Shown: one piece after another, positions 35,751 through 44,861 of the stretch | Numbering within the stretch: the first letter of the stretch is position 1 | How the letters are laid out: each line of letters opens with the position of its first letter | Translations under genes and position numbers: made by a program | NCBI RefSeq assembly: GCF_020700235.1 | Contig: NZ_CP085301.1 | Span: forward strand, 3,038,001-3,102,000 | Origin: Haladaptatus pallidirubidus | Lineage (GTDB): Archaea > Halobacteriota > Halobacteria > Halobacteriales > Haladaptataceae | Direction: 5' to 3' | DNA length: 64,000 nucleotides | The notes under the pieces: model-generated | The model's input: the letters and a program-made list of their open reading frames with translations, nothing else | Database searches by the model: none | Told to the model about the DNA's origin: nothing

Positions 35751-36977
35751 CTATTCGTCCAACAGATCGGAGGCGGTGATGACGTTCACGTCCCGCTTTT
35801 CGACGTGTTCCAGCAGGGATTCGAAATCGCTCTCGTTGATGTCGTTTCCGACTTCGTGAAACAGCGGGACGACGAGTTGTCCGTAGTCGCTGGCGTAGTC
35901 GATGAACTGCTTTGTCTCCTCTACGTTCTTCCCGTTCACCCGGGAGACGATGGTGTCTTTACGCGCAAGGGGCACGGCGTTCGGCCCGCCGCCGAAACTG
36001 AACACCGTGTCGTAGTATTCGCGCGCTAGGTCGAACGTGTTTGCCCCGAGAACGTTTTTCGGAACGAGGAGGTGGCGCGCGCCGTCCTCGAAGCCGCGGT
36101 CGTGGAGAAAGTCTTGCGTCTTTTTCATGAGCGCTTCCTGCTCGTCCGGCGAATAGTCCGAAAAGTAGCTGGCTTGGACGTTGGGATGGGCAGAGATATC
36201 CCACCCGTTGTCGGCCATAGACGCTAGTTGGTTGTCCGTCAGTCGGTCGTCGCGCCCGATGCTTTCTGGGATGACGCCTTCGACGCCGGCGAAGCCGTAC
36301 TCCTGCATCAGTTCGTAGGCGCGATAATGGCTGGAGTGGCTGTCGTCGAAGGTGAATATGACCGAACCGGTCTCCGGGCGAGAGTCAGTTCGAAGGTCGT
36401 CCACCAGGAACTCAATTGGCTCGTTGGTGTTGATATCGACCGGTCGGGCAACGATACGGATTTTCTCCACCGACGAGAGGTCAGCACCTTTTTCGACGCC
36501 GGTGACGCCGAAATTGACCCGAATCCAACGGTTTTTCGGCCCGAGCAGGGTTCGTTTCAGTTGAACGGTGCGGTCGCCGTCGGGCGCGTGGAGTTCGATG
36601 GCTATTTTGAAAAAGTCGTGATTCACAGCCTTGACCGCCATCGAGAAATTGGTTCCCCGGAGATCTGTCCCGGAAATATCCCGGATAATGTGACCCTCGT
36701 TCGTTTTTCCGCTGCCGACGACGTGCGCGCACTGCGACCCTTCGTAGGCGTCGGTCGATTTCGACAGCGACCCCTGTCGTTCGACCGCCTGCCAATCGCC
36801 GAGGTTTTCGAAATCGTCGGCAATTTCCCTTAGCGGGGTCGATTTACCTTCTCGGCGTCTCTCCTGTTCGTCGTCGGTATCCGTCGGTAACGGTGCGTTC
36901 TCGGCGAGCGAGGAACAGCCTGCAAAATTCAGGGCACCAACCGTAGCGACGAACGCTCGTCGCGTCTGTCGAGTCAT
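35751..36977 (-). CDS. Tat-exported lipoprotein with polysaccharide deacetylase-like domain
   Basis: 408 residues from MTRQTRRAFVATV. Tat motif (TRRAF) and lipobox (FAGC, Cys about 21), then a beta-sandwich-like region of about 150 residues ending FLVDDLRTDS. A NodB-like domain follows, with the metal-site FTFDDSHSSHY and one His in DISAHPNV; the second His of the usual H-x3-H motif is not evident. Probably cell-surface, acting on glycans, or a binding derivative. A paralogue of the same architecture lies at 58424-59779. Five further in-frame N-terminal codons exist upstream. Confidence 0.75.
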   Translation of the reverse strand: MTRQTRRAFVATVGALNFAGCSSLAENAPLPTDTDDEQERRREGKSTPLREIADDFENLGDWQAVERQGSLSKSTDAYEGSQCAHVVGSGKTNEGHIIRDISGTDLRGTNFSMAVKAVNHDFFKIAIELHAPDGDRTVQLKRTLLGPKNRWIRVNFGVTGVEKGADLSSVEKIRIVARPVDINTNEPIEFLVDDLRTDSRPETGSVIFTFDDSHSSHYRAYELMQEYGFAGVEGVIPESIGRDDRLTDNQLASMADNGWDISAHPNVQASYFSDYSPDEQEALMKKTQDFLHDRGFEDGARHLLVPKNVLGANTFDLAREYYDTVFSFGGGPNAVPLARKDTIVSRVNGKNVEETKQFIDYASDYGQLVVPLFHEVGNDINESDFESLLEHVEKRDVNVITASDLLDE

Positions 36978-37108
36978 CTCTAATTCGTTCAACGAACACT
37001 CGGTATATTCTTATGGACTGTTTAATCTGAGCCTGATTTGTTGCCACGAAATACGGATATAGATGCTATAATTTGTGGTATGCTACCGAGGCTTTCTATT
37101 TCAAGCGG

Positions 37109-37120
37109 AGCACTTATATA
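37109..37120 (+). promoter_or_regulatory. promoter of tfb
   Basis: AGCACTTATATA is a strong BRE/TATA combination. Start of transcription is predicted near 37142, giving an untranslated leader of about 58 nt before ATG 37200. Confidence 0.55.
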
Positions 37121-37199
37121 GCTCCTCCACTAACAATACGTTAGCGAGTGTGGCGTCGGTCGCGTATTTCTACCGGCGTCGATTCCCTCCATTCCGATT

Positions 37200-38204
37200 A
37201 TGAGTACGAGAAACAAACAGAACGAACAGCCGGTCGTAGCGAATACCGAACGAGAAGAGGAACGAGAACAGGAAAACGTCTGTCCGGAATGCGGCGGCAC
37301 CCTCATCGCCGACGAAGAACACGCCGAAACCGTCTGTGCGGACTGCGGTCTCGTCGTGGAAACCGGAGGGATAGACCGCGGCCCGGAGTGGCGCGCATTC
37401 GACGCGAGTGAGCGGGATTCGAAATCCCGCGTCGGTGCGCCGACCACGAAGATGATGCACGACGAGGGGCTGTCGAGCAACATCGGCTGGCAGGATAGGG
37501 ACGCCCACGGACGAACGTTGAGCTCCCGCCAACGTGAGAAGATGCAGCGGCTCCGTACGTGGGACGAGCGGTTCCGCACCCGAAACAGTAAGGAGCGCAA
37601 CCTCAAGCAGGCGCTCGGCGAAATCGACCGCATGGCCAGCGCCCTCGGCCTGCCGAAAAACGTTCGGGAGATGGCCAGCGTCGTCTACCGGCGGGCGTTG
37701 AACGAAGACCTCCTACCGGGTCGCTCCATCGAAGGCGTGGCGACTGCGAGCGTGTACGCCGCGGCGCGCCAGGCCGGTGTTCCCCGAACCATGGACGAAG
37801 TTGCAACGGTCAGCCGAATCGACGAGATGGAGTTCAAACGAACCTACCGCTACATCGTCCGCGAACTCAGCCTCGAAGTGAGACCGGCAGACCCGGAACA
37901 GTATCTCAACCGATTCGAGAGCGAGTTCGATCTCGATTCCGCGACGAAACGCCGCGCCCACGAGCTTCTCAAAACGGCGAAGGAGGCGGGCATCATCAGC
38001 GGAAAATCACCCGTCGGCCTCGCGGCGGCGGCGCTGTACGCGGCCAGCCTCATCGAAGGAGAAGGATTGACCCAAGACGCCGTGGCTCAGGTCGCGGACG
38101 TGAGCACCGTTACGATTCGCAACCGCTACCACGACCTGCTGACCGCGGCGGGCGAAACAGACGCGCTTCCGACGAGCGCGACGCCCGAGAGCGCGTCGGC
38201 GTAA
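37200..38204 (+). CDS. tfb: transcription initiation factor IIB (TFB)
   Basis: 334 residues. N-terminal zinc ribbon with CPECGG and CADCGL (residues about 25-48), a B-finger region (GPEWRAFDASERDSKSRVGAPTT), and two cyclin repeats (about 130-220 and 225-315; MEFKRTYRYIVREL, LTQDAVAQVADVSTVTIRNRYHDLL). Recruits RNA polymerase to TBP-bound promoters. Haloarchaea carry several TFBs; which paralogue this is cannot be told from the window. Confidence 0.96.
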   Translation: MSTRNKQNEQPVVANTEREEEREQENVCPECGGTLIADEEHAETVCADCGLVVETGGIDRGPEWRAFDASERDSKSRVGAPTTKMMHDEGLSSNIGWQDRDAHGRTLSSRQREKMQRLRTWDERFRTRNSKERNLKQALGEIDRMASALGLPKNVREMASVVYRRALNEDLLPGRSIEGVATASVYAAARQAGVPRTMDEVATVSRIDEMEFKRTYRYIVRELSLEVRPADPEQYLNRFESEFDLDSATKRRAHELLKTAKEAGIISGKSPVGLAAAALYAASLIEGEGLTQDAVAQVADVSTVTIRNRYHDLLTAAGETDALPTSATPESASA

Positions 38205-39770
38205 TCACGGACGGTTCGAAAGGTGATAACCGCGCGAAACACGAGAATTCCGATTTTCGGAATCCTCGCCCGCTCCGGGTCGAATATCCGCTAAATCGCC
38301 TTCCGTCGGTGCGTTTACGATGGTCACGGTTCGTCCGTCGCGGACGATTCGGAAGGCGTCCGCGAATTCTCCGTTTTCGATGATCCACGCGCCGGATTCG
38401 GTTCGTGTCGCGTTCTGTCCTCGGAGCAAGTCACGATAGGCGCGCTGGAACTCGATCGCATCACGATTCGTGTCCCACGCGGTTCGCCAGACGTAGCCGC
38501 GTTTGTCGCCCTTGCGGTACGGCCAGAGTCGGTCGTTCGCCCATCCGTCCGAGGGAACGCTGGTATAGTTGAAGCTGTCGTACTCTCCGAATTCGGGATT
38601 TTGGAACGTCTGCCACCGGATAATCGGGATGTCGTAGGCTCTTCCCTGGTACCAGAACATCGTGTAGATACCTGTTTCGCCGACGGTTTCCGAACCGTTC
38701 TCGCCCTTTTCGCCGTAGAGTTCCCAGCCGTTTCGTGCCTGCTCGCCGAGTCGAAGCGTCCTCGGAGGGTCGTTTCGCTGATTGGGGTCGATAACTTGCT
38801 CCGAACTGTTCGGCGGATTGCGGTACTCCTGTTGAAGCGCCCGCCAACCGCCTGAATCGACCTTCGACGCGACGTACGCCGGGCCGTCGGAGTACGGTTG
38901 GATGAGGCTGACCTGCATGGCGAGGTTGAAATTCGGAAGCGAACCGCCGCCGTAAGGCGTTTCTTCGCGCGGGGAACCGGGCGTCTCCACGCACTCCCAC
39001 TCGTCGCCACAGCGTTGGATGTACCGTTGTTCGACGTAGGACGCTTCGCCCTCCGTCAGGCCGTCGTTCGCCCGCTGGCCGTCCAGCGTTTCGGCTTCGA
39101 ACTGGGACGAAGCAAGTCCGACCTGCTGGTCTTGCAGGGCGTGCGTGAGTTCGTGAACCAACGTCGCGTTGTCGATGACGAGGTCGTCCTCGGCGATGAC
39201 GTAAATCTCGTCCTGTCCGGGGAGATAGAATCCCGCGACTCGTTGTTGATACAGTCGCGTTTGCTGACGGGCCGCATCCGTCCGTTCACCCGTGGCGAAC
39301 AGCGCTTCCCAGATTTGGTTCTCCCAGGCGCGTTGACTCTGCGTGTACTGGCTCTCGAACTGGGAGCGAATCAGTTTTTGGTACTGCGCTCGCCGGAGCG
39401 AATCGACCTCCACCGGGCGTGCGAACTCCTGATTCCGGATAAATTCGACCCGCGCCATCGTCCGGTTCACGTACGCTTCCCGTTCTTCGTCGCTCAAGCC
39501 GTCGCTCTGGTCAACCGAGATGCTCTCGTTGTGCCAGTAGCCGTTTTCCCAGCCGATAACGTCGGATTGCGGGTCGGGTCGCTGATTTTGATTTACGACG
39601 CTCGCATCGACACTGGCTATCCCGTTGCCGACGACGGCATCGCCGTTTTCGACCAAGTCCGCGCCTGCATTCGCGAGGGAATCCCCATTCACGCCGCCAG
39701 CGTCCATAGTTGCGAACACCGGCGCGGCACACACGAGCAAAACGACGCAAACTACCCCCACACCTCGCAT
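38205..39770 (-). CDS. Hvo_1808-family surface protein with metalloprotease-like HExxH
   Basis: 521 residues from MRGVGVVCVVLLVCAAPVFA, a Sec-type signal peptide. The domain contains VHELTHALQDQQ (about residue 213), a zincin-like HExxH, with GLTEGEASYVEQRYIQRCGDEW downstream and regions such as GLFGEYDSFNYTSVPSDGWANDRLWPYR-like blocks typical of this haloarchaeal surface family. Presumably extracellular or attached; proteolytic activity is inferred only from HExxH. Upstream in-frame codons to 39905 are ignored because they precede the signal peptide. Confidence 0.78.
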   Translation of the reverse strand: MRGVGVVCVVLLVCAAPVFATMDAGGVNGDSLANAGADLVENGDAVVGNGIASVDASVVNQNQRPDPQSDVIGWENGYWHNESISVDQSDGLSDEEREAYVNRTMARVEFIRNQEFARPVEVDSLRRAQYQKLIRSQFESQYTQSQRAWENQIWEALFATGERTDAARQQTRLYQQRVAGFYLPGQDEIYVIAEDDLVIDNATLVHELTHALQDQQVGLASSQFEAETLDGQRANDGLTEGEASYVEQRYIQRCGDEWECVETPGSPREETPYGGGSLPNFNLAMQVSLIQPYSDGPAYVASKVDSGGWRALQQEYRNPPNSSEQVIDPNQRNDPPRTLRLGEQARNGWELYGEKGENGSETVGETGIYTMFWYQGRAYDIPIIRWQTFQNPEFGEYDSFNYTSVPSDGWANDRLWPYRKGDKRGYVWRTAWDTNRDAIEFQRAYRDLLRGQNATRTESGAWIIENGEFADAFRIVRDGRTVTIVNAPTEGDLADIRPGAGEDSENRNSRVSRGYHLSNRP

Positions 39771-39923
39771 AATTGTGACACGGACGCGAGGAGCATAACG
39801 GTTAACCGTTGCGTTACGCCCCCGCTGCGATTGGATTTGCGGCCATTCGAACGAACGTTCATTTGCGGCGACGGACGAAATTCCGCCCACGCGCTTTTCA
39901 GCCATTAAGACGAAACTTGTCCG

Positions 39924-40766
39924 ATGAACATTCGCGAACTAACTGCGACCGATACGGAGCGCGTGCGGGAACTGGTTGAAAGCACGATGACGACATCGTA
40001 CGCGCTCAGTCCACAGCAGATAAAGACGCTCGCCGACGAGCAGTTCGGCGAGGAGCGATTAACGCGACAGGTCGAAACCCCGGAGACGGTCATCCGCGTC
40101 GCGGACAGCGAGGAGTGGGACACGATAGTCGGCGTCGTCGTCGGCGAACGCGAAGACGAGACGGGAGAGGTCAAATGGCTGCTCATCGACCCGGAGCATC
40201 AAGGCAAAGAAATCGGCCGAAAGTTGTTCGAAACCGCTATCGACGCGCTGCGCGAGCAGGGTGCGAAACGACTGCAGGCGACGGCCCTCGAAAGCAACAC
40301 GGAAGGTCATCAGTTTTTCGAGCGATTCGGTTTCGAGGAAGCGGAGCGTAGACAAGTGGAAATTGGCGACGAGTCGGTCGTCGAGTACGTGTACAAGGAG
40401 TCCCCGTCGAACGGGGAAACGACCGCGGATTCGCGAGAAGCGGACGCAGAGACGGATGCGGTCGCGGACGCGAGCGAAGTCGAAAATGACGATCTCCCGA
40501 ACACGGAATCGAGCGACGGAAAAACGACCGTAACGACCGACGACGAGCGAGTGTACCTCGACCTCGACGCGGAGCAATCGGGAACCGAGGGCGCGTTCTT
40601 CACCGCCTATACCGACGAAAACCACGGCGAGCAGTTCGGTTACTACTGTAGCAACTGCGGGTCGCTGAACACCTCGATGGACAACGTCGAACGAATCGAG
40701 TGCAAAGAGTGCGGCAACACCCACGTATCGCGCTCGACCGAGGAGTACGACGACTCGTATCTGTAG
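39924..40766 (+). CDS. GNAT N-acetyltransferase with C-terminal zinc ribbon (DUF5816-like)
   Basis: 280 residues. GNAT fold in 1-155 with the acetyl-CoA motif DPEHQGKEIGRKLFE (about 90-104). An acidic Glu/Asp/Thr linker (about 158-205) follows, then a C-terminal domain with YCSNCG and CKECG forming a treble-cys ribbon. The acceptor substrate is unknown. The fused ribbon may bind RNA, protein or zinc. TATA-like element close to ATG; monocistronic. Confidence 0.85.
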   Translation: MNIRELTATDTERVRELVESTMTTSYALSPQQIKTLADEQFGEERLTRQVETPETVIRVADSEEWDTIVGVVVGEREDETGEVKWLLIDPEHQGKEIGRKLFETAIDALREQGAKRLQATALESNTEGHQFFERFGFEEAERRQVEIGDESVVEYVYKESPSNGETTADSREADAETDAVADASEVENDDLPNTESSDGKTTVTTDDERVYLDLDAEQSGTEGAFFTAYTDENHGEQFGYYCSNCGSLNTSMDNVERIECKECGNTHVSRSTEEYDDSYL

Positions 40767-40824
40767 CGGACAGTAACGACAAGGAGACAGAAAGCCTAAG
40801 TTTTCAATCCCGCTACTTGCTACC

Positions 40825-41760
40825 GTGGACTCCGATACCGCCCGTACCCTCGTTCTCGCTCTCCTCTGCGTACTCGCTATCGCTCTCGCCGCCGCGACGC
40901 TGAACAACGCCGTCACGACCGATGGCGGCGGTGGCGGCATCGGTACGGGAACTGGCCCGAGTTTTGGTTTCGAAGAGGATGATGACCCCTCGAACAGGGA
41001 CGGGGCTGAAAGGGGCGGACTGTCATCACCGTTTGAGTTTCCGTGCTATCCGACTCTCGACTCACCCACTGCGATAGCGCTTCTCCTCGGTGTATTCTTG
41101 TTCGTCGCGGGAATCGGATACCGGCGGATGGGTACTCTCGGAGCTATCGCCGTCATCGGTCCTGTCGGCATCCCGCTGTTGCTTCTCCACGCCCTGTTGA
41201 CCGCGTGCACGGTACCGTCCGGTGGCAAAAGCAGTTCACCTTTCTCGATGAATTTGAGTTCTTCCCTACCGGGCGGTGGTTCCCTCGGTTCGGCCGACGG
41301 CACGACGAGCGTGACGACGCCCTCCGCGGTGCTGTTCGTCGTTCTCGGAATCGCCCTCATCGGCGCGCTCGCCCTGCTCGTAAAGAGTTCCAGCGGGAAC
41401 GAACCGGAAACGGCGTCGGTCGAGGAAGCACCCGGAGAGGAGGACGTCGCCGCGGTCGGACGCGCGGCGGGCGACGCGGCGGACAGAATCGAGTCCGACG
41501 CGAGCGTCGAAAACGAAGTGTACCGCGCGTGGCGCGAGATGACGACGCATCTCGACGTTTCAGACCCGAAATCGAGTACGCCGGGCGAGTTCGCCGCGGC
41601 CGCTGTGGAGGCCGGAATCGCCCGCGAGGACGTAACGGAACTAACCAACATCTTCGAGGAAGTGCGATACGGCGGCGAAGATGCGACCGGCGAGCGCGAA
41701 GGGCGGGCCGTGGCCGCCCTTCGTCGAATCGAGCGAACCTACGCGGAGGACGACGAATGA
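40825..41760 (+). CDS. DUF4129 domain membrane protein
   Basis: 311 residues from GTG 40825. Membrane segments near 7-27, 82-102, 105-127 and 167-187 are separated by Gly/Ser-rich external loops. The cytoplasmic C-terminal DUF4129 (about 225-308) contains EVYRAWREMTTHLDV and STPGEFAAAAVEAG. DUF4129 accompanies MoxR-DUF58-transglutaminase systems. First gene of a four-gene unit joined by ATGA overlaps. Confidence 0.82.
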   Translation: MDSDTARTLVLALLCVLAIALAAATLNNAVTTDGGGGGIGTGTGPSFGFEEDDDPSNRDGAERGGLSSPFEFPCYPTLDSPTAIALLLGVFLFVAGIGYRRMGTLGAIAVIGPVGIPLLLLHALLTACTVPSGGKSSSPFSMNLSSSLPGGGSLGSADGTTSVTTPSAVLFVVLGIALIGALALLVKSSSGNEPETASVEEAPGEEDVAAVGRAAGDAADRIESDASVENEVYRAWREMTTHLDVSDPKSSTPGEFAAAAVEAGIAREDVTELTNIFEEVRYGGEDATGEREGRAVAALRRIERTYAEDDE

Positions 41761-42326
41761 AAGACCGACCGCTGGTAACCGTCGTCGGCATCCTCGCAAT
41801 CGGAGGAGGGCTTGCGGTCGTATTCGCCCCAGAACTCGCCGGATTCCTTTCGGCGGGTGCGATTTTCGTGAAACTCGTGGGTGTGCTGACGCTCGTCCAG
41901 GGACTGCGCGTCGTCCAAGGCAGACGAAATCGCGACCTCTTGCAGGCCGAAACCGGCGACCCGGAGACGAACGTAACGCTCCCCACGCCAGGAACCGAAT
42001 TCGACGAGCGACTCCTGAAAGTCCATTCCGGGGCGCGAAAGGAGCGGTTCCGCGCGCGAAAAAAGATCAGGGCTACTCTCGAATCTTCGCTCGTCGAAGC
42101 AATCGTTCAGCGTGAAGGGTGTTCGAGGGACGAGGCGCGGGCGCAGGTGGAAACCGGTGAGTGGACGGACGACGACGAAGCCGCGGCCTTCCTCGGCGGG
42201 CCGTCCGCACCGCGTCGGTCGTGGCGCGAGTGGTTCCGCCAGTCGCTCGGCGGACAGACGACGTTCCAGCATCGCGCGCGCCGAACCGCCGACGCAGTGT
42301 CCGAATACGTGGAGGAAACCCGATGA
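41757..42326 (+). CDS. DUF7269-like membrane protein
   Basis: 189 residues from MKDRPLVTVVGILAIGGG. Two membrane helices (about 6-27 and 32-50) precede a soluble domain with ATLESSLVEAIVQREGCSRDEARAQVETGEW and a basic C-terminus. The start overlaps the DUF4129 stop by 4 nt and the stop overlaps the DUF58 start. The family is known to me only from this haloarchaeal context; function unknown. Confidence 0.75.
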   Translation: MKDRPLVTVVGILAIGGGLAVVFAPELAGFLSAGAIFVKLVGVLTLVQGLRVVQGRRNRDLLQAETGDPETNVTLPTPGTEFDERLLKVHSGARKERFRARKKIRATLESSLVEAIVQREGCSRDEARAQVETGEWTDDDEAAAFLGGPSAPRRSWREWFRQSLGGQTTFQHRARRTADAVSEYVEETR

Positions 42327-43594
42327 CGGTTCGAGAGACGAACCGCTGGTACGGCGTGAGCGCAATCGCGCTCCTCGCCGCGGCGGTGGGAACGATATTC
42401 GGGAGCCCGGAGGCGCTTCTCGCGGGTGTAATCGGCGTCGCGTTCGCGGCTTACGCCCGAACTGCGACGCCGCCATCCACGAACCTCGATTTGACGAGAA
42501 CCGTCGGCGACTCCGAACCACAACCCGGCGACGAAATCCGAATCGAGGTGACGGTCGAAAATACGGGAGAAAAAACGCTCCCCGACATCAGAGTCACCGA
42601 CGGCGTCCCGGAAGGACTGCGAGTGACCGCGGGGTCGCCCCGTCTCGGAACCGCACTCCGCCCCGGCAAGAAGGCGGTGTTTTCCTACACCGTCGAGTCG
42701 GTTCGCGGCGAACACGCCTTCGACCCGGCGCAGGTGTTGGCCCGCGATTTCAGCGGCGCGGTCGAACGCGAGTTCGAACTCGCGGGCGAAACGACGATTA
42801 CCTGCACGCCGCACTTCGAAACCACGGCGGAGGACGTTCCCCTTCGCGAACAGACGATTCGACACACAGGCCAGATTGCGACCCGCGAGGGCGGAACCGG
42901 CGTCGAGTTCTTCGCCACCCGGGAGTATCGCCCCGGCGACCCGCTCTCGCGCATCGACTGGAAGCGAAAGGCGCGAACCGGCGAACTGACGACGGTCGAA
43001 TTTCGAGAGGAACAAACCGCGACGGTCGTCCTGCTCGTGGACGTTCGCGCCGACGCCTATTTGACGCACGACTTGGACGACCCCGGTGCCGTCGAACACT
43101 CGATTCGAGCCGTCGGCGATGCCTTTAGTGCCCTGCTCGACAACGGTGACCGGGTCGGAATCGCAGCGTTCGGTCCCGAAGAACTGTGGCTTTCGCCCGG
43201 AACCGGCGAGTACCACCGAGCGGAGGCGAGAGAACTGCTCTCGCACGCACCGGCATTTTCACAAAAGCCGCCCGAGGGAGCGTTCTACTCCACCCTGAAA
43301 CTGCGATGGCTGAGGCGACGACTGCCGTCGGACGCACAGGTGGTGTTCTTCTCGCCGCTCTGCGATCCCTTCGCCCCGGAAATCGCCCGACGACTCGACG
43401 CCACCGGCCACGCCGTGACCGTCATCAGTCCCGATCCGACGACCGACGCGACGACGGGTCAGCGACTCGCGTGGGCGGAACGTCGGCGTCGGCTTCAGTC
43501 GCTCCGAGCGAGCGGCATCCGAGTCGTGGACTGGGACACCGACGATTCGCTCGGAATCACGATGGCCCGGGCGAACCGGAGGTGGCGACGATGA
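42323..43594 (+). CDS. DUF58 domain protein (von Willebrand A-like)
   Basis: 423 residues from MTVRETNRWYG. N-terminal membrane pair (10-50), a beta-sandwich region (55-160, EVTVENTGEKTLPDI), then DUF58 with the core REYRPGDPLSRIDWKRKARTGEL (about 203-225) and a vWA-like segment beginning VVLLVDVRAD (MIDAS-like D-x-R). DUF58 proteins work with MoxR AAA ATPases; the MoxR gene is 1.3 kb downstream on the other strand. Confidence 0.88.
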   Translation: MTVRETNRWYGVSAIALLAAAVGTIFGSPEALLAGVIGVAFAAYARTATPPSTNLDLTRTVGDSEPQPGDEIRIEVTVENTGEKTLPDIRVTDGVPEGLRVTAGSPRLGTALRPGKKAVFSYTVESVRGEHAFDPAQVLARDFSGAVEREFELAGETTITCTPHFETTAEDVPLREQTIRHTGQIATREGGTGVEFFATREYRPGDPLSRIDWKRKARTGELTTVEFREEQTATVVLLVDVRADAYLTHDLDDPGAVEHSIRAVGDAFSALLDNGDRVGIAAFGPEELWLSPGTGEYHRAEARELLSHAPAFSQKPPEGAFYSTLKLRWLRRRLPSDAQVVFFSPLCDPFAPEIARRLDATGHAVTVISPDPTTDATTGQRLAWAERRRRLQSLRASGIRVVDWDTDDSLGITMARANRRWRR

Positions 43595-44223
43595 GCGAGA
43601 CGGAGTCAAAGATGGTCGAAAAAGAGCCGGTGGAAATCGACGCGACGGACGGGAGTAAAACGGCGTCGAACGCGGCAGAAGGGGATACAACCGAGACGGA
43701 TTCGGAAACCGAATCGAAGCCGCAGACAGCCGAAATCGACCGCTCGCCCGCCCGCGTGAGCCAACTGCTCGCCATCATTGCGGCGTCGGTTGCCTTCGGA
43801 ACGAGCGCGTTCTTCGGCACTGTCGGCTCGGTCGGCGGCGCGCTCGGCCTTGCGCTGGTCGCGCTCGGCGTCGTTCGCGGATCGCGCAGGGCCGTTACGA
43901 TTGGAAGCTTTTCCCTTCTCGTCGGAGTATTAGACGGGGGCGTAGCCGCCGCACCGGCCGAACTACTGATTCCCGGTACGATGGCCACCGTGCTGGCGTG
44001 GGATTTCGGCGAACAGGCCATCAACGTCGGCGAGCAGTTGGGTCGGGAGGCGGACACCCAAACCCTTGAAATCATGCATGCCGCGGCGAGCACCGTGATT
44101 GCGATTTCCGCGGGCGGTGTCGGCTACGCGATGTATCTGCTCGGAAGCGGCGGGCAACCGATGACCGCATTGGTGTTCCTGTTGATTGCGGCACTTGCGC
44201 TGACGTCGGCACTGCGGGCGTAA
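43591..44223 (+). CDS. DUF7519-like multi-helix membrane protein
   Basis: 210 residues from ATG 43591, overlapping DUF58 by 4 nt. An acidic N-terminal tail of about 50 residues precedes six hydrophobic helices (AFGTSAFFGTVGSVGGALGL, GSFSLLVGVLDGG, and others) and an amphipathic loop with FGEQAINVGEQLGREADTQTLE. Always-with-DUF58 context suggests a membrane partner. Function unknown. Confidence 0.72.
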   Translation: MSETESKMVEKEPVEIDATDGSKTASNAAEGDTTETDSETESKPQTAEIDRSPARVSQLLAIIAASVAFGTSAFFGTVGSVGGALGLALVALGVVRGSRRAVTIGSFSLLVGVLDGGVAAAPAELLIPGTMATVLAWDFGEQAINVGEQLGREADTQTLEIMHAAASTVIAISAGGVGYAMYLLGSGGQPMTALVFLLIAALALTSALRA

Positions 44224-44292
44224 TCGTCACCCGTCACCGCAGGTCTATTTCATCGCAGAAAACATTTACCGAATTCCACAAACAGTGGTATC

Positions 44293-44832
44293 ATGCCCGG
44301 AGCATACGTCCAACGCGGTGAGCGAATCACGCTCAGAACGGTCGAGGAAGAGGATGTTCGATTCGTCCAGCGTGCGTCGACGAACCCCGAACTTCGGTAC
44401 CCCATCGGCAATCGTTTGATGAACCGAACGCAGCTGGAAGAGCACATAGAGGACGGAAGCTCCGACCGATTTCTCGTTTGTGTTGAGGGGGATGAGGCGA
44501 GTCCGGGACAACCCGACGACGCCGATGTAACGCGGATTGGCGAAGTGACGGTTATGGACGCCGACTGGAAACGCCCCGAACTCGGCTACTGGCTCGTTCC
44601 GGAGATGCAGGGGGAGGGCTACGGTAAAGAGGCCGTTTCCATGGTCATCGACTACGCGTTTCGGCAGTACGACGCCCCGGCCATCGGCGCGGAAGCCTAC
44701 GATTTCAACGACGCTTCTCGCGGCCTGCTGGAATCGCTCGGATTCGAAGAAGAGGGACGTCGGCGCAAATTCATGTTCGTCGACGGCGCACACCGCGATA
44801 TGGTCCAGTACGGACTCCTCCGTCGTGAGTGA
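44293..44832 (+). CDS. GNAT acetyltransferase, RimJ/RimL type
   Basis: 179 residues. YVQRGERITLRTVEEEDV at the start and the acetyl-CoA binding motif LVPEMQGEGYGKEAV (about residue 100) define a RimJ/RimL-like N-acetyltransferase, with ESLGFEEEGRRRKFMFVDG near the end. Substrate undetermined. Lies between the DUF58 operon and the convergent moxR. Confidence 0.85.
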   Translation: MPGAYVQRGERITLRTVEEEDVRFVQRASTNPELRYPIGNRLMNRTQLEEHIEDGSSDRFLVCVEGDEASPGQPDDADVTRIGEVTVMDADWKRPELGYWLVPEMQGEGYGKEAVSMVIDYAFRQYDAPAIGAEAYDFNDASRGLLESLGFEEEGRRRKFMFVDGAHRDMVQYGLLRRE

Positions 44833-44861
44833 CGCGAACAAAAATAAGCGAGCGCCCTATC

